Shown: positions 1 to 10,269, counted from the first letter of the stretch. The stretch: DNA of 64,000 nucleotides from [Actinobacillus] rossii (GCA_900444965.1 UFRQ01000003.1:2294001-2358000); one strand, 5' to 3'. A program made the numbers and translations. Notes: generated from the sequence alone by a model not told the origin.

Positions 1-502
1 TAGCTTCTAACACCAAACCATTTTCACGTAAGAACCATTGACTACTCTGCTCTGTATTTTCTGTTACTAATTTCACGCCAAGGATACCTTGGTTACCAAA
101 AGAAACAGGAGATGCAACTTGTAATCGAGTAATGTTATCTATACAACTCAGCATTAAGATAGGCCTTTGAGAAACATATCCCAATGCTGGAGTAGTTAAA
201 ATGAAACTCTGAGGATTATCTGTTTCAGAGTGAATAAAATGTATATTTTTATTATCTCTATATTTTTCTTGATTTTGAGCTCTTTGCCAAACAATTCCTG
301 CTAAATTTTGAGGAACCTGAATCAATGTATGTGGTTTACTACTAATTTTAATATTATCATAGCAATGAACTCGCTCCAAAATAGAGGGAATATTTCTGCA
401 TTGATGTATAGAATCACTTATTTGTGCAACTTGCTCTTGTTCAGATGCTACAACAGGTAATGAACAAAATAAAATAACAATAGAGCTTAATTTACATCGC
501 AT
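1..502 (-). CDS. vasI: T6SS-associated protein VasI/TagO family (3' part outside window)
   Basis: A minus-strand reading frame starts at the ATG at 502 and stays open to the window edge (167 codons seen). It opens with a signal peptide-like segment (MRCKLSSIVILFCSLPVVAS), followed by a mature start with a Cys-containing CRNIP...RVHCYD motif. That motif is typical of the VasI/TagO family (VC_A0118-like periplasmic proteins of T6SS clusters). The start lies inside clpV, overlapping its last 16 bases in another frame, so the two are probably translationally coupled. VasI-like proteins are accessory and their exact role in assembly is not settled. Identification rests on the motif and position; the C-terminus is not visible. 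Confidence 0.75.
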   Translation of the reverse strand, partial: MRCKLSSIVILFCSLPVVASEQEQVAQISDSIHQCRNIPSILERVHCYDNIKISSKPHTLIQVPQNLAGIVWQRAQNQEKYRDNKNIHFIHSETDNPQSFILTTPALGYVSQRPILMLSCIDNITRLQVASPVSFGNQGILGVKLVTENTEQSSQWFLRENGLVLEA

Positions 503-3090
503 TCTTGTTCTCCCACTCTTGCAAAAAATTGATTATTTTTCACAAAAAAGTGAATTTCGGTAACATCCTGCTTATTTGCAATTGCTTGCAAAAGTAGTAG
601 AGATACTGGAGGCAATAGTTGCCCATCAATTATAGACTCTAGGATCCTAGCCCCATTTTCCATTCTGCTAACTCTAGATAAGATTTCTATTCTTACATCT
701 TCATCAATATGTACTTTTGCATTAAATCGTTTTTCTAATAGCTTGCTTAATTTTGCCAATTTCCCATTAACAATAATTCTTAGAGTCTCTTGTTCTAATG
801 GCAAATATGGTACGATTTCCATTCGTGCTAAAAGAGCAGGTTTAAAAAAATCGGCCAAGACAGGATATAATGCATTTTGCATTTCTACTGGATTATCTTT
901 ATACTCAACAATTGTTTGATAACCTAAATTAGAGGTGAGAAAAAAAACAATATTCTTACAATCAATAACACGTCCTTCTCCATCTGCAAGTTCTCCCTTA
1001 TCAAAAGCTTGATAGAAAAGATTTAAAACATCAGGATGTGCTTTTTCAACCTCATCTAACAATACAACCGAATATGGTTTACGGCGAATTGCTTCGGTTA
1101 ATACGCCACCTTCCCCATAACCTACATAGCCAGGAGGCGAACCAATCAATCGGGATACTGTGTGTTTTTCTTGAAATTCTGACATATTAATTGTGGTTAA
1201 ATACTGCTTTCCTCCAAAAAGTAAATCGGTTATTTGAAGAACTGTTTCTGTTTTACCAACTCCGCTAGGTCCAACAAGTAAGAACGAGCCTAAAGGGCGA
1301 CCTAAACGTCTTAAATCTGCTCTTGCAGTTAATAAATGTTTATATAAGTGATGAATAGCTAGTTCTTGACCCTTAATTTCATCATTGAGTAGCTCTGGTA
1401 AATGTGTTACTGCATATAACTCATTCTGGGATAGTTTATCTAATGGTACACCTGTCCATTCTGCTATTACAGATTCTATTTCTTTTTTTGTTACCTGAGC
1501 CGATACAAGTAAATCGTTGGATTGTAATTTAATTAACTTACTATTTAATGTTTTTAATTTTTTAAGTTTAGCTAAATCTTTTTCTTCTGAATGTAAAACA
1601 TTTTCTCTTAATTCAATAACTTGCTTAACTAGTTCTTTCTGTTTTTCCCATTTCTCATTTAACGAAAAACGTTTCCCATCTAATTTTAATAGATCTGATT
1701 TCAATTGTTTTAATCTACTCTCATCTTTACTGATACCAATAGCAATCTCTCGCTCTAATAGAGAAATTTCCATTTCTTTTTGATATTTCTCATTTTGATA
1801 ACTAGATAACAATTTAGGAGGAGAACTTAAATTAATCGCAACCCTGGCACAAGCAGTATCAAGTACATCGATAGCCTTATCTGGTAACTGACGTCCAGTT
1901 AGATAACGCTCACTTAATTTTGCACTTGCAATCAAAGCTTCTTCTTCGATCATTACCTTATGAGATTTTTCATAAATAGACTGTAATCCTCGTAAAATAG
2001 AGATTGATTGTTCTACTGATGGTTCTTCAACCTTTACCATTTGGAAACGACGGGAGAGCGCAGCATCTTTTTCAATATACTTTTTATATTCTCCCCATGT
2101 CGTTGCTGCAATAGTTTTTAATTCACCGCGAGCTAACGCCGGCTTCAATAAATTGGAAACATCTAATCCTCCTTGTTGATTACCTGCACCAATTAAAGTA
2201 TGAGCTTCATCAATGAAAATAATTATTGGAGAATTAGATGACGTAACCTCATGTATAATTCCCTTAAATCTTTTTTCAAATTCCCCTTTGACAGAAGCTC
2301 CAGCTTGCATTGCACCTAAATCAAGGGACATTATTTCCGTATTTAATAAAGAATCTGGAACATTACCTTCTATAATACGTAAGGCTAATCCTTCTACTAA
2401 TGCACTTTTTCCGACTCCTGCTTCACCAACAATAATTGGATTGTTTTTACGACGGCGAGAAAGAATATCAATAATCAAGTTAGTCTCATTATCTCGGCAT
2501 AGGACTGGATCTATTTTTCCTTGTCTTGCAAGCTCTGTTAAATTTTGAGCATATTTTTGCAAGTATTCACTATTCACTGCATTTTTAGATTGCACAGCAT
2601 CTGAAATATCATCGGACTCTACCGACCCCAACGTTATCTGCATAAATTGCTGTTTTAATATATCTCTGTTTATATTAATCAGTATATTAGCAACTTGAGG
2701 TAGAACATAGCGCATAGGAGATTCTAATAAAGCAAGCAGAAATGCACCTGTCCTTAATGTATTTTGTCCTAATTCTGCCGTTGATATTAACCAAGAGTCT
2801 TGTAAAGCTTCTAGAAGTAATGGGGAAAATGCGGGATATTTCCCTTGTTCTAAACTATTCAGAATAGGCTGTGTCTTAGTAATTTCATCTTTCAGTTGAA
2901 TGTAATCAATTTGGAAATATTCTAATATCTTCCTTATATCGCAAAGAGGAGTATCCAAATACTGCTGGAGTACATGAGATACTAAAATTTCATTTAAACC
3001 GTCTGACATGCAAGCCAATGCTGCATTTTCTAAGCTTGCTTTTGCAACCGGAGATAATTTTTTAATGATACTTGATAATTCAACTTTCAT
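487..3090 (-). CDS. clpV: T6SS ATPase ClpV (TssH)
   Basis: An 867-residue AAA+ protein of the Clp/Hsp100 class that disassembles contracted TssB-TssC sheaths in the cytoplasm for recycling. Seen in the sequence: an N-terminal Clp_N-like helical domain (about 1-150), the first Walker A GEAGVGKSA at about 222-230 with Walker B IIIFIDEAHT, a middle coiled-coil region rich in E/K/L (about 420-530), and a second Walker A GPSGVGKTE with Walker B VVLLDEVEKAH. The length matches ClpV rather than the shorter ClpA. It follows tssL by 8 bp and overlaps vasI. Its place inside an unbroken T6SS operon separates it from housekeeping ClpB. Confidence 0.95.
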   Translation of the reverse strand: MKVELSSIIKKLSPVAKASLENAALACMSDGLNEILVSHVLQQYLDTPLCDIRKILEYFQIDYIQLKDEITKTQPILNSLEQGKYPAFSPLLLEALQDSWLISTAELGQNTLRTGAFLLALLESPMRYVLPQVANILININRDILKQQFMQITLGSVESDDISDAVQSKNAVNSEYLQKYAQNLTELARQGKIDPVLCRDNETNLIIDILSRRRKNNPIIVGEAGVGKSALVEGLALRIIEGNVPDSLLNTEIMSLDLGAMQAGASVKGEFEKRFKGIIHEVTSSNSPIIIFIDEAHTLIGAGNQQGGLDVSNLLKPALARGELKTIAATTWGEYKKYIEKDAALSRRFQMVKVEEPSVEQSISILRGLQSIYEKSHKVMIEEEALIASAKLSERYLTGRQLPDKAIDVLDTACARVAINLSSPPKLLSSYQNEKYQKEMEISLLEREIAIGISKDESRLKQLKSDLLKLDGKRFSLNEKWEKQKELVKQVIELRENVLHSEEKDLAKLKKLKTLNSKLIKLQSNDLLVSAQVTKKEIESVIAEWTGVPLDKLSQNELYAVTHLPELLNDEIKGQELAIHHLYKHLLTARADLRRLGRPLGSFLLVGPSGVGKTETVLQITDLLFGGKQYLTTINMSEFQEKHTVSRLIGSPPGYVGYGEGGVLTEAIRRKPYSVVLLDEVEKAHPDVLNLFYQAFDKGELADGEGRVIDCKNIVFFLTSNLGYQTIVEYKDNPVEMQNALYPVLADFFKPALLARMEIVPYLPLEQETLRIIVNGKLAKLSKLLEKRFNAKVHIDEDVRIEILSRVSRMENGARILESIIDGQLLPPVSLLLLQAIANKQDVTEIHFFVKNNQFFARVGEQECDVN

Positions 3091-3098
3091 GAAAACCT

Positions 3099-3833
3099 CT
3101 AGTTTAATAAATTATTTAGCTGCTCTAATATTAGTGAACTTTGATGTTTTAGTAATAAAAAATAAATTAGATAAGTAATTACTAGCCCTATCCCACAGAA
3201 AAGTAATATTTTTTTTATACTGATTTTATTTTTTAAAATGTACCTTTCTTCCGTTTTCTCTTCTAAGTTGGAATATAAAAGAAATTCTGTATTATTCTTA
3301 TCATCTAACGTTAATAATAAGTTATATAGTTGCTTGTAAATTAATTCAAACTCATTACCATAGTTATTTACTTTATACCTTCCTCGAAAGCCCAGAGAAA
3401 AGCACATATATATGAACTCTAATAAATCTTTATACCGTTTAGCATCAGCCATCAGTTTCTCGAGCAAAATATAGACCTTTTCTCCTCCCCAGGTTTCATT
3501 ATGAAAATGTGTCAATAGTGACTTATGATACCAGTTATTATTACTTCCCCAGCCATGAGCTAATGCTATTTCGTCAATAAATGTGCAGAGCACGTAACGA
3601 AAAGAAATAATACTTCCTAGCTCATAACCTTGTTCCTTTAATAATTGTTCTGTCGATTGGATATCTGTCACAATTTGTTGATATAACTTATCAGACATAG
3701 CATCTACATCAACATCTTTCAATCTTAATAACATACCTAGTAGTGGTGTTGCTGCATCTACCATTTTATTGATGCTCATTCCGCGTAGAGGTAAATAATA
3801 ATGCTCATTAAAGCTATGTAATAGATTATCCAT
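3099..3833 (-). CDS. tssL: T6SS inner-membrane protein TssL (DotU/IcmH family), short form
   Basis: A 244-residue DotU-family protein. It has a cytoplasmic helical domain (about 1-190, with the typical FIDEIAL segment near 90 and a GFRGRY motif near 150) and one C-terminal membrane anchor (about 208-230). TssL joins TssJ and TssM in the membrane complex that docks the baseplate. No OmpA-like peptidoglycan-binding extension follows the membrane segment, so peptidoglycan anchoring would have to come from another protein. The gene starts 1 bp before the tssK stop, which implies coupling. Confidence 0.93.
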   Translation of the reverse strand: MDNLLHSFNEHYYLPLRGMSINKMVDAATPLLGMLLRLKDVDVDAMSDKLYQQIVTDIQSTEQLLKEQGYELGSIISFRYVLCTFIDEIALAHGWGSNNNWYHKSLLTHFHNETWGGEKVYILLEKLMADAKRYKDLLEFIYMCFSLGFRGRYKVNNYGNEFELIYKQLYNLLLTLDDKNNTEFLLYSNLEEKTEERYILKNKISIKKILLFCGIGLVITYLIYFLLLKHQSSLILEQLNNLLN

Positions 3834-3834
3834 A

Positions 3835-5178
3835 CTAATTTCTCACCGCCCATAAATGCATATCTAATTCAGGAAAATGACCAGAAATATGGAACGCTAT
3901 ATTATGATCATGTTGTATTTTAGCCCACTCTTCCGATAGGGTATCCAATTGAAAATAAATATAACCGGCATGATACGGTAACTGCCTTGGTGCTGTACCT
4001 AGAGGTAGTAATGTAACTCCTGGCAATTGTACACTAACAAGTTGTTCAATCCTCTGCAGTGAGGCAACTTTCGTTTGGTGAGTAAATTGCCGTATAAGGG
4101 TTTCTGCTGGAATTCGTGCTGATACAGCCAAAATAAATGTTGCATTATCTAGTAAATTTTGATCGTTAATTACAGCAGAACGAATACCATGATGTTCCAG
4201 TGAAAGCTGAATTGAGACGGCCTTAGGCGTCAGAACAGTACTCAATGCAACACGTATTTCAGAACAAAGATGCCTAAAAGTCTCAGTTAAATTTAAATGG
4301 TCGTAAGGGACAAACATACCAACTAGACGAGATGCATCTGTAAAAACCATCAATTCACCCAGTAGTTGAATTAATTCTTGATAAAAACGTTCAGGGTGTA
4401 AATAAGGATGAATTTTTAAATGTCTATAAAAAGGTAATTTACGGTTGAGCAATTGTAACATTAAAAATTCTGAAACTTCTGCAACACCTCTCTGCCCTGG
4501 CGAACCTATTCTTGAGGCTAAAGTATCTGTGCGTTGTTCTAATGTATTTTCCATCTCGGAAACAAAATCTTTCAACACATTAGATGCACTAATTGTCATA
4601 CAAGTAGGAATAAATTTTTCATCAAGAATAATTCTCCCCGTTTCTAGCCTTTCTTTTACTTTGGCAATCGGAATATAGGTATAAGCACTTTTATCTTCCG
4701 TATGCAACATAATACGAGGAGCTAACTGTGCAAGAAATAACGTAGCACTATCCCCATTTGGGGTGTGTAAATCACGAATATCTTCAATTACCTCTTTATA
4801 ACGAACAACATGATTATTTTTTTGATTTTCTGATTGAATTTCATTAATAGTATTCGTTAATGTTGGTAATGCTAGATATATACATTGTCCTTGAATATTA
4901 TCTGTTTGCTTTATCTCCACAATATTTGGGTAAGCATCTTGCGACGGAATATCAAAATAAGTTCCATCAGAAAGAAATCCTTTAGCAGAAATAACAGATA
5001 TACGTCCTAAATTTAATAATTCCTGATCAATTTCTAGAGATTGCAAACCATAATTATAAGCACCTGATGACAATATTTGGTTTGCTAATAAATAATCTAA
5101 GTGGCGTTGCTGTTGCTGAAAATGTTGTGGACGGACAAAAGTACCTTCGCCCCAAATTACTCTATTTCTAGTTGCCAT
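3835..5178 (-). CDS. tssK: T6SS baseplate protein TssK
   Basis: A 447-residue TssK, the trimeric connector between the TssF-TssG-TssE baseplate wedges and the TssJ-L-M membrane complex. The N-terminus RVIWGEGTFVRPQHFQQQQ is the diagnostic start of the family (W-EGM-L-PQHFQ pattern). The body contains the QRGVAEVSEFLMLQLLNR and HPERFYQEL segments found in TssK proteins, and the length is typical. It lies 3 bp after tssJ in the operon. No anomalies. Confidence 0.96.
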   Translation of the reverse strand: MATRNRVIWGEGTFVRPQHFQQQQRHLDYLLANQILSSGAYNYGLQSLEIDQELLNLGRISVISAKGFLSDGTYFDIPSQDAYPNIVEIKQTDNIQGQCIYLALPTLTNTINEIQSENQKNNHVVRYKEVIEDIRDLHTPNGDSATLFLAQLAPRIMLHTEDKSAYTYIPIAKVKERLETGRIILDEKFIPTCMTISASNVLKDFVSEMENTLEQRTDTLASRIGSPGQRGVAEVSEFLMLQLLNRKLPFYRHLKIHPYLHPERFYQELIQLLGELMVFTDASRLVGMFVPYDHLNLTETFRHLCSEIRVALSTVLTPKAVSIQLSLEHHGIRSAVINDQNLLDNATFILAVSARIPAETLIRQFTHQTKVASLQRIEQLVSVQLPGVTLLPLGTAPRQLPYHAGYIYFQLDTLSEEWAKIQHDHNIAFHISGHFPELDMHLWAVRN

Positions 5179-5181
5179 AAA

Positions 5182-5712
5182 TTACTCATACTCCTTAATT
5201 TCAACTTCTAATTTTCTCAAGTAAATAAGCACATGATAATTATGTCCCATACCATCCAATTTTATGACCTTCCTCCACTGAGCCTTTTCAGGATCTGAAT
5301 AATATGCAATCACTCCTAAATAACGGTTTTTCTCATTTAATGTAATATTAGGGACAACCTTATACTGGTCTGGAGTAATAGAATAGTCTTGATGATCTAG
5401 ATAGTTTTTACCCAGAATATCTTCTAGTTTTTCTTCAGTAAATTGTTCATAATAAGATTCCAATAATCTTGAATCTTCTGTCAAATAGAGAACTTGCACC
5501 TGTATCGGTGTTGCTATTCGTTCAATGTTTTCATTAATATCATGTTCAGATAAAAATGATAGCGATAGTGTCGATGGTCTTTCATCAAGCGTTCCAACAG
5601 GAATATCAGGATCCATCAATACCTTTCCAATTTTGGATGCAGCAGTACATCCTGTTAACCCTACAATACAGAGAGAAAATAAAACAACAGAAATAAATTT
5701 TTTAAGAATCAT
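5182..5712 (-). CDS. tssJ: T6SS outer-membrane lipoprotein TssJ
   Basis: A 176-residue lipoprotein with a basic, hydrophobic signal sequence ending in the lipobox LTGC (Cys about residue 22). The mature part has the beta-rich TssJ (SciN) pattern, with a VQVLYLTEDSRL segment and the LGVIAYYSDPEKAQWR motif near 130-145. TssJ binds the periplasmic domain of TssM and anchors the complex to the outer membrane. The position just upstream of tssK in the transcript supports the call. TssM itself is not in the window. Confidence 0.93.
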   Translation of the reverse strand: MILKKFISVVLFSLCIVGLTGCTAASKIGKVLMDPDIPVGTLDERPSTLSLSFLSEHDINENIERIATPIQVQVLYLTEDSRLLESYYEQFTEEKLEDILGKNYLDHQDYSITPDQYKVVPNITLNEKNRYLGVIAYYSDPEKAQWRKVIKLDGMGHNYHVLIYLRKLEVEIKEYE

Positions 5713-5718
5713 ATACCC

Positions 5719-6969
5719 CTACCTAATATTACTATCCCTTAATGCTTTATCATAAGCTTGGGCATAAACTTCCCAAAACAACTTTTCAAACCCCTGCTGT
5801 CTAGATGATGTTAGCTCTTTATAATAACTTTTATACATTTCCCAAGCCCAAGAAGCATTATTCTCAGATAATTCATTACTACGACGATAGTTTTCAAATC
5901 GTTTTAGCAAAACATCCGGAGAAAAAGCATGTAATATTGCGGTTAATGCACTAACTATTGCAGCTTTATTTGCATCATTGTGTAATAACATATTATGCAA
6001 GCTTTCAGATACAGCAGCTGGAGCCGCTAAATGAACAGGGCTTTTCTGATTTCCAAATAAAATTTCCATTGTGGAAGGATAATCTAAATTTAATCTTAAC
6101 GGATTATCTTCAATAGGGCGTAAATGTTTATCTGATAAGTTATTTTGTTGTCTTTGTAAAGATAATAGCCCATTTACAGTTGCTTTTAGTGTTTTACCAA
6201 CCTCCGTTAAGATATCGTTAATATCTTGACTATTTTCTAATGCTGTCTGCATATCCATTTCTCTTAATAAAGGTGATATCGTAACATAAGCATTTTCAAT
6301 ATATTCAGATTTATTATTTTCACTAGATATTGGTAAATCTATAAAATGTGTGTGTTTTTCCATAGTCTCAGATTTTGTTAAATGTGGATAAGTTAATTTT
6401 TTTACATCTATATAGTTGGATAAATCTTGACTCTTTTGTTCAAAAATTAAATCATTATCATCCTCTAGTATTGCCAATGGATCGGCGGACATTCTATCAT
6501 TTATATCCTGATTACCTTTCTTAAATTTAGTTTCATAAACATTTTCGTCACCAATTAAATTTTTCAAATGATCTTCACTACTATTTACAACATCTTCTGG
6601 CTTTGATGATAACGCCATTAAGTTTAGTGCGCTGCTGTCCCCAATATGAACTTTAATATCTATTTTTCCGAATTTAAGTAAATCACCTTTTCCCAAACGA
6701 ATAAAACCAGATTTTGGTGTAATTGGAGAGTGGTTTATGAACACTGTTGCTTGACCTAAAATCAAAATACAATATTGCTTATCCCGCCATTCTATACGAG
6801 CAATATCTTGAGGTAATGTATTTAAGTTATCTTGAATTACCCAATGATTGTTTTCTCCAGCACCAATAGTGCCACCATTCTTATCAAAAACAAAATAGGC
6901 CTCGCAACCACTATCTACATATTCCGTATTAGTTACTTGAAATACAAGCATATGATTATTATCAGACAT
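5719..6969 (-). CDS. tagH: T6SS-associated FHA-domain protein TagH
   Basis: A 416-residue protein with an N-terminal forkhead-associated fold (about 20-110; GAGENNHWVIQD, then IARIEWRDKQYCI and VFINHSPI), a low-complexity acidic linker (about 115-230), and a C-terminal TagH/ImpI-like domain. The latter has the LLSLQRQQNNL segment and a conserved FSPDVLLKRFENYR region near 350. FHA proteins bind phosphothreonine in the threonine-phosphorylation pathway that activates some T6SSs. No PpkA kinase or PppA phosphatase gene is seen in this window, so partner and mode of control are unknown. It follows tssG and precedes tssJ. Confidence 0.88.
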   Translation of the reverse strand: MSDNNHMLVFQVTNTEYVDSGCEAYFVFDKNGGTIGAGENNHWVIQDNLNTLPQDIARIEWRDKQYCILILGQATVFINHSPITPKSGFIRLGKGDLLKFGKIDIKVHIGDSSALNLMALSSKPEDVVNSSEDHLKNLIGDENVYETKFKKGNQDINDRMSADPLAILEDDNDLIFEQKSQDLSNYIDVKKLTYPHLTKSETMEKHTHFIDLPISSENNKSEYIENAYVTISPLLREMDMQTALENSQDINDILTEVGKTLKATVNGLLSLQRQQNNLSDKHLRPIEDNPLRLNLDYPSTMEILFGNQKSPVHLAAPAAVSESLHNMLLHNDANKAAIVSALTAILHAFSPDVLLKRFENYRRSNELSENNASWAWEMYKSYYKELTSSRQQGFEKLFWEVYAQAYDKALRDSNIR

Positions 6970-7020
6970 ATCATCCCTCTGAATATTTATAGGAAAAATT
7001 TCTTAAAAGAATAAAATATA

Positions 7021-8058
7021 TTATTCTCGAATAGTTAATAAAATATTAGGATTTTCCCCAGGCTCTCCAATAAATGTCGTCCATCCTAGTAAACAACCTT
7101 GCTTTTCTCCTAATCTCATTCCTGATACCTGATTAGAACCAAGCCCTAAGTGTAAATCCCAGGCAAATTGATCTTTTAAAATAAACGACACAAAAGTAAC
7201 TAAAGGAAGATAATTCTCACCGTTAGGAAGAAAAGATAAAAATTGTTTTCTATTTAAGTCAGTTAAACGGAGTTCAAATTTACTTCCCAAATCAGGTTTT
7301 CTTGCTCCTAGAGTAAAATTCACTCCTAAGCATGATCTACCTTTTGCAGGCAGTCCGGCTTCTTTCTGCATAATACCTAAACGATTCTGTTCATCTTCAC
7401 TTATTCTAACATACCTAAACTTCCAACTGTGTAGATTAACTTCATTAAGGTCAAAACAGTGAGAAATTAAACTACAAATAATATCTGGAGAACGAGCAGG
7501 ATTAGATAAAATACCAGAGTATGCTAGCATCTTAGAATGGTTTACCGATAATTTATGACGAGCTTGAGAATCACCTAGTCCAACTAAAGCAAACATTCTT
7601 TCTGAAAAACTATCTGTTCCACCGTTTCGATAATTAATATAATATCTATATTTTCTCCAAATTTGATGAGCTAATAAGATAAAACGGTGATTAAACATAT
7701 TTATAAAATCTACAAGTCGATTTTCTTTATGTAAATATTCTTGTGCTAGATTTTCTAAATAATATCCTGGCAAGGGAGATTGACTACCGTGCAACCCCAA
7801 AAAAGAGAGTTCTAAAAAATATTTCCCAAAAGTGTCTTGGTTAAATTTTACTAAATCTCGAATAGGAAATCCTAGACCAGCAGTTGATGTGAAACGGATA
7901 GGCTCATCTTTCGGCATTAGCGAAAGTAATTTATCAACTTCAACATCTGTTAATTTACAAATAAGCTCAACTAATTGATAAAAATTATACTGACTGATGT
8001 CAATTGATTTTGTATTTTCACCTACATTAATTGATGTTGTCCAATTTGGATAGGCCAT
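7021..8058 (-). CDS. tssG: T6SS baseplate protein TssG
   Basis: A 345-residue TssG (ImpH/VasB family), a wedge subunit that pairs with TssF and contacts TssK. Family marks are FYQLVELICKL near residue 27, the LSFLGLHGSQSPLPGYY segment near 85 and a C-terminal LGWTTFIGE motif. The ATG lies inside the end of tssF with a 37-bp overlap, the usual arrangement for these stoichiometric partners. About 50 bp separates its stop from tagH. Confidence 0.95.
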   Translation of the reverse strand: MAYPNWTTSINVGENTKSIDISQYNFYQLVELICKLTDVEVDKLLSLMPKDEPIRFTSTAGLGFPIRDLVKFNQDTFGKYFLELSFLGLHGSQSPLPGYYLENLAQEYLHKENRLVDFINMFNHRFILLAHQIWRKYRYYINYRNGGTDSFSERMFALVGLGDSQARHKLSVNHSKMLAYSGILSNPARSPDIICSLISHCFDLNEVNLHSWKFRYVRISEDEQNRLGIMQKEAGLPAKGRSCLGVNFTLGARKPDLGSKFELRLTDLNRKQFLSFLPNGENYLPLVTFVSFILKDQFAWDLHLGLGSNQVSGMRLGEKQGCLLGWTTFIGEPGENPNILLTIRE

Positions 8059-9812
8059 TCATAACTCTCTTGATTATCTACATTAATTACTTTTAATTTA
8101 TGAAATGAATTTACACTAGCATATAGCGAAAAGAAACGAGATAAAATAGTACAAAATAAAAACATTTCTCCTTCACCATTAAACTCGCTTTGCTTAATAT
8201 ACAATGTTGATTGTAACCCTCGAATTGAAATATTTTTAAATAGGCGATCTACAGGTTTCGTTTCAATAGATACAATAGCATCTAATTTTTTCTGAGAAAT
8301 TCTTGCGTTTCGCTTACTATGCCAACCAGGTAAATCATACGTTTTAATAATTTCTTTTAATGCATTTATTTCCAACAATGACAGGTAGTTTAAAGAGGCA
8401 TTAGAAATTAATTTCCAAGCCAACGTACCATCTAAAATAGGATGTAATGGAATAGATGGACGTGTGATATTTCGGAAATCAGCAACAGCCGGATTTTCAT
8501 CCGTTTTTACACAAAGATCTCCTATTCTTAAATAGGATGGAATATCCCTATTGGTACAAACTAAATCTACAGAAATAGACTCATCAATATTTAGTAGCTG
8601 TGTTTCATCTCCTCGAATAAATGAAATATAATGATCAAATCCATTATGAAATAATGCTTCCTTTGAACGAACTTTATAATATAAAACAGTTCTCTCTTTT
8701 TGATATTCAATTTGATGTTCAAAACTTTCAAATGCTGGGTAAAGTCTATAACTATCTCTAATTGTACCTGTAGAATTACTTTTATCTTTTATATAACTGA
8801 ACACTTTATCAATAGAAAAAATCTCATACCACTCTGGATGAGAATGGCTACCTCTTAAACTATATTCTTCTTTCTCACCGCTTAAGAGAATAGGCTCACT
8901 ACTATGTTCAAAAAGATTGATTGCAGGAGTACAATGAAGCTTAAAAGTAGAATGCTTAATTTGAACATCAGAAGATAAAGGCTGAGAGAATATAAAACTT
9001 AATGTAAAATTATTCACTAATTCATCAATTTCTAAACGATTAACCCCTGCTACATCAAAAAATAAAAAACTTTCTGGAAAACAGAAATATTCCTGTAAAA
9101 TACGATATCCACTATGTGAATTTTTAGGATAAGGAATTAATGCATCATCTTTACCAAATCCTACAGGAGAAAAATAGAAGCCTGGTAATGCAATTCTTTT
9201 ATTATTTACAATCAGTTCTGCTGAGTCCAAATAATAACTAAACCATAAATATAACTGTTGATTAGTATATTCATCAGCAGCTAAATAAAAACGTAGTTTA
9301 TCAAAATTTATATCATTAATTCTAATCCCCTCGTTTGAAGCGAATTCAATATTGATTATAGATTTCTCATTACTGTTTAATACGCTTGCATCTATCAGAT
9401 TAAATGGGTTGAGCCAAACATCACGGCAGGTTCGAAATTGACATCGTAAAGCATTGCTTTCATCTGTTTTGAGCGGAATACTGAGTAGTTTTGTGCCTTT
9501 TTCTACAATATCTTCAGATTGAGTCACTTTTGTATTAGGGTAAAACTCAACAATAGTCATACTTGGAGTAGGACGAAGGTAATTAGGCCAGAGCATATTA
9601 ATTAAGCTATGAGTAAACTCAGGAAACTGATCTTCTATTTTTGCTCGTAAGTTGCCTGATAAAAAAGCAAAGCCCTCAAGTAATCTCTCCACATCAGGAT
9701 CCGCACTTTTTTCAGATAAAAAATTAGCTAAATGAGGTTTCTCTGTTGCAATTTCCTTTCCTAATTCACGAAGATAATCTAACTCTAGCCTAAAAAATTT
9801 TTCTAAAGACAT
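8022..9812 (-). CDS. tssF: T6SS baseplate protein TssF
   Basis: A 596-residue TssF (ImpG/VasA family), the large baseplate wedge protein. The N-terminal FFRLELDYLRELG... segment, the DPDVERLLEGFAFL motif near 40 and the HSLINMLWPNYLRPTPSM motif near 70 are characteristic. Length is normal for the family. It starts 9 bp after tssE and overlaps tssG, so E, F and G are produced from one tightly packed stretch. Confidence 0.95.
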   Translation of the reverse strand: MSLEKFFRLELDYLRELGKEIATEKPHLANFLSEKSADPDVERLLEGFAFLSGNLRAKIEDQFPEFTHSLINMLWPNYLRPTPSMTIVEFYPNTKVTQSEDIVEKGTKLLSIPLKTDESNALRCQFRTCRDVWLNPFNLIDASVLNSNEKSIINIEFASNEGIRINDINFDKLRFYLAADEYTNQQLYLWFSYYLDSAELIVNNKRIALPGFYFSPVGFGKDDALIPYPKNSHSGYRILQEYFCFPESFLFFDVAGVNRLEIDELVNNFTLSFIFSQPLSSDVQIKHSTFKLHCTPAINLFEHSSEPILLSGEKEEYSLRGSHSHPEWYEIFSIDKVFSYIKDKSNSTGTIRDSYRLYPAFESFEHQIEYQKERTVLYYKVRSKEALFHNGFDHYISFIRGDETQLLNIDESISVDLVCTNRDIPSYLRIGDLCVKTDENPAVADFRNITRPSIPLHPILDGTLAWKLISNASLNYLSLLEINALKEIIKTYDLPGWHSKRNARISQKKLDAIVSIETKPVDRLFKNISIRGLQSTLYIKQSEFNGEGEMFLFCTILSRFFSLYASVNSFHKLKVINVDNQESYEWPIQIGQHQLM

Positions 9813-9821
9813 ATTACTCCT

Positions 9822-10265
9822 TTAAATAACATTATTCATATCTAAGTAATAATGATGGTCATTATCTAAATGTATATTAAATGATATAAACCTGCAGTAA
9901 TCCTGAAAAGAAACAGTAGCTTCAACATAAAAATACAGTGTCAAAGGTTGTTGCTCGTTCGGCAATGGTGAAATATTCACATCAATAATTCTTGGTTCAT
10001 AATTTAAAATACAGAATTTTATAATTTCTGCAATTTTCTGATAAATATCAACAGCACTGCTGGTTGCATCATTAAGATCCATAACACCTAGTTCTTTTGC
10101 ACTTTGAGATGTACCAGGATGGGTATTTAAAATGTTATTTAAATTATGTTTAATAGAATTGACAAAGTCCCTTAAATTTACAGAAGGAGAATTAATTTCT
10201 ACCTTCTGTATCCTTTCAAACAAACTGGCTGCGCTATCACGCTGCCAGTTTAACAATGCTGCCAT
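9822..10265 (-). CDS. tssE: T6SS baseplate protein TssE (gp25-like)
   Basis: A 147-residue gp25-like protein homologous to the T4 phage baseplate subunit that starts sheath polymerisation. The segments SIKHNLNNILNTHPGTS and YEPRI near 100, where gp25 proteins carry a YEPRL-like motif, support the family. It lies between tssC (4 bp away) and tssF (9 bp). The N-terminus MAALLNWQRDSAASLFERI also matches TssE. Confidence 0.93.
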   Translation of the reverse strand: MAALLNWQRDSAASLFERIQKVEINSPSVNLRDFVNSIKHNLNNILNTHPGTSQSAKELGVMDLNDATSSAVDIYQKIAEIIKFCILNYEPRIIDVNISPLPNEQQPLTLYFYVEATVSFQDYCRFISFNIHLDNDHHYYLDMNNVI

Positions 10266-10269
10266 TTAG

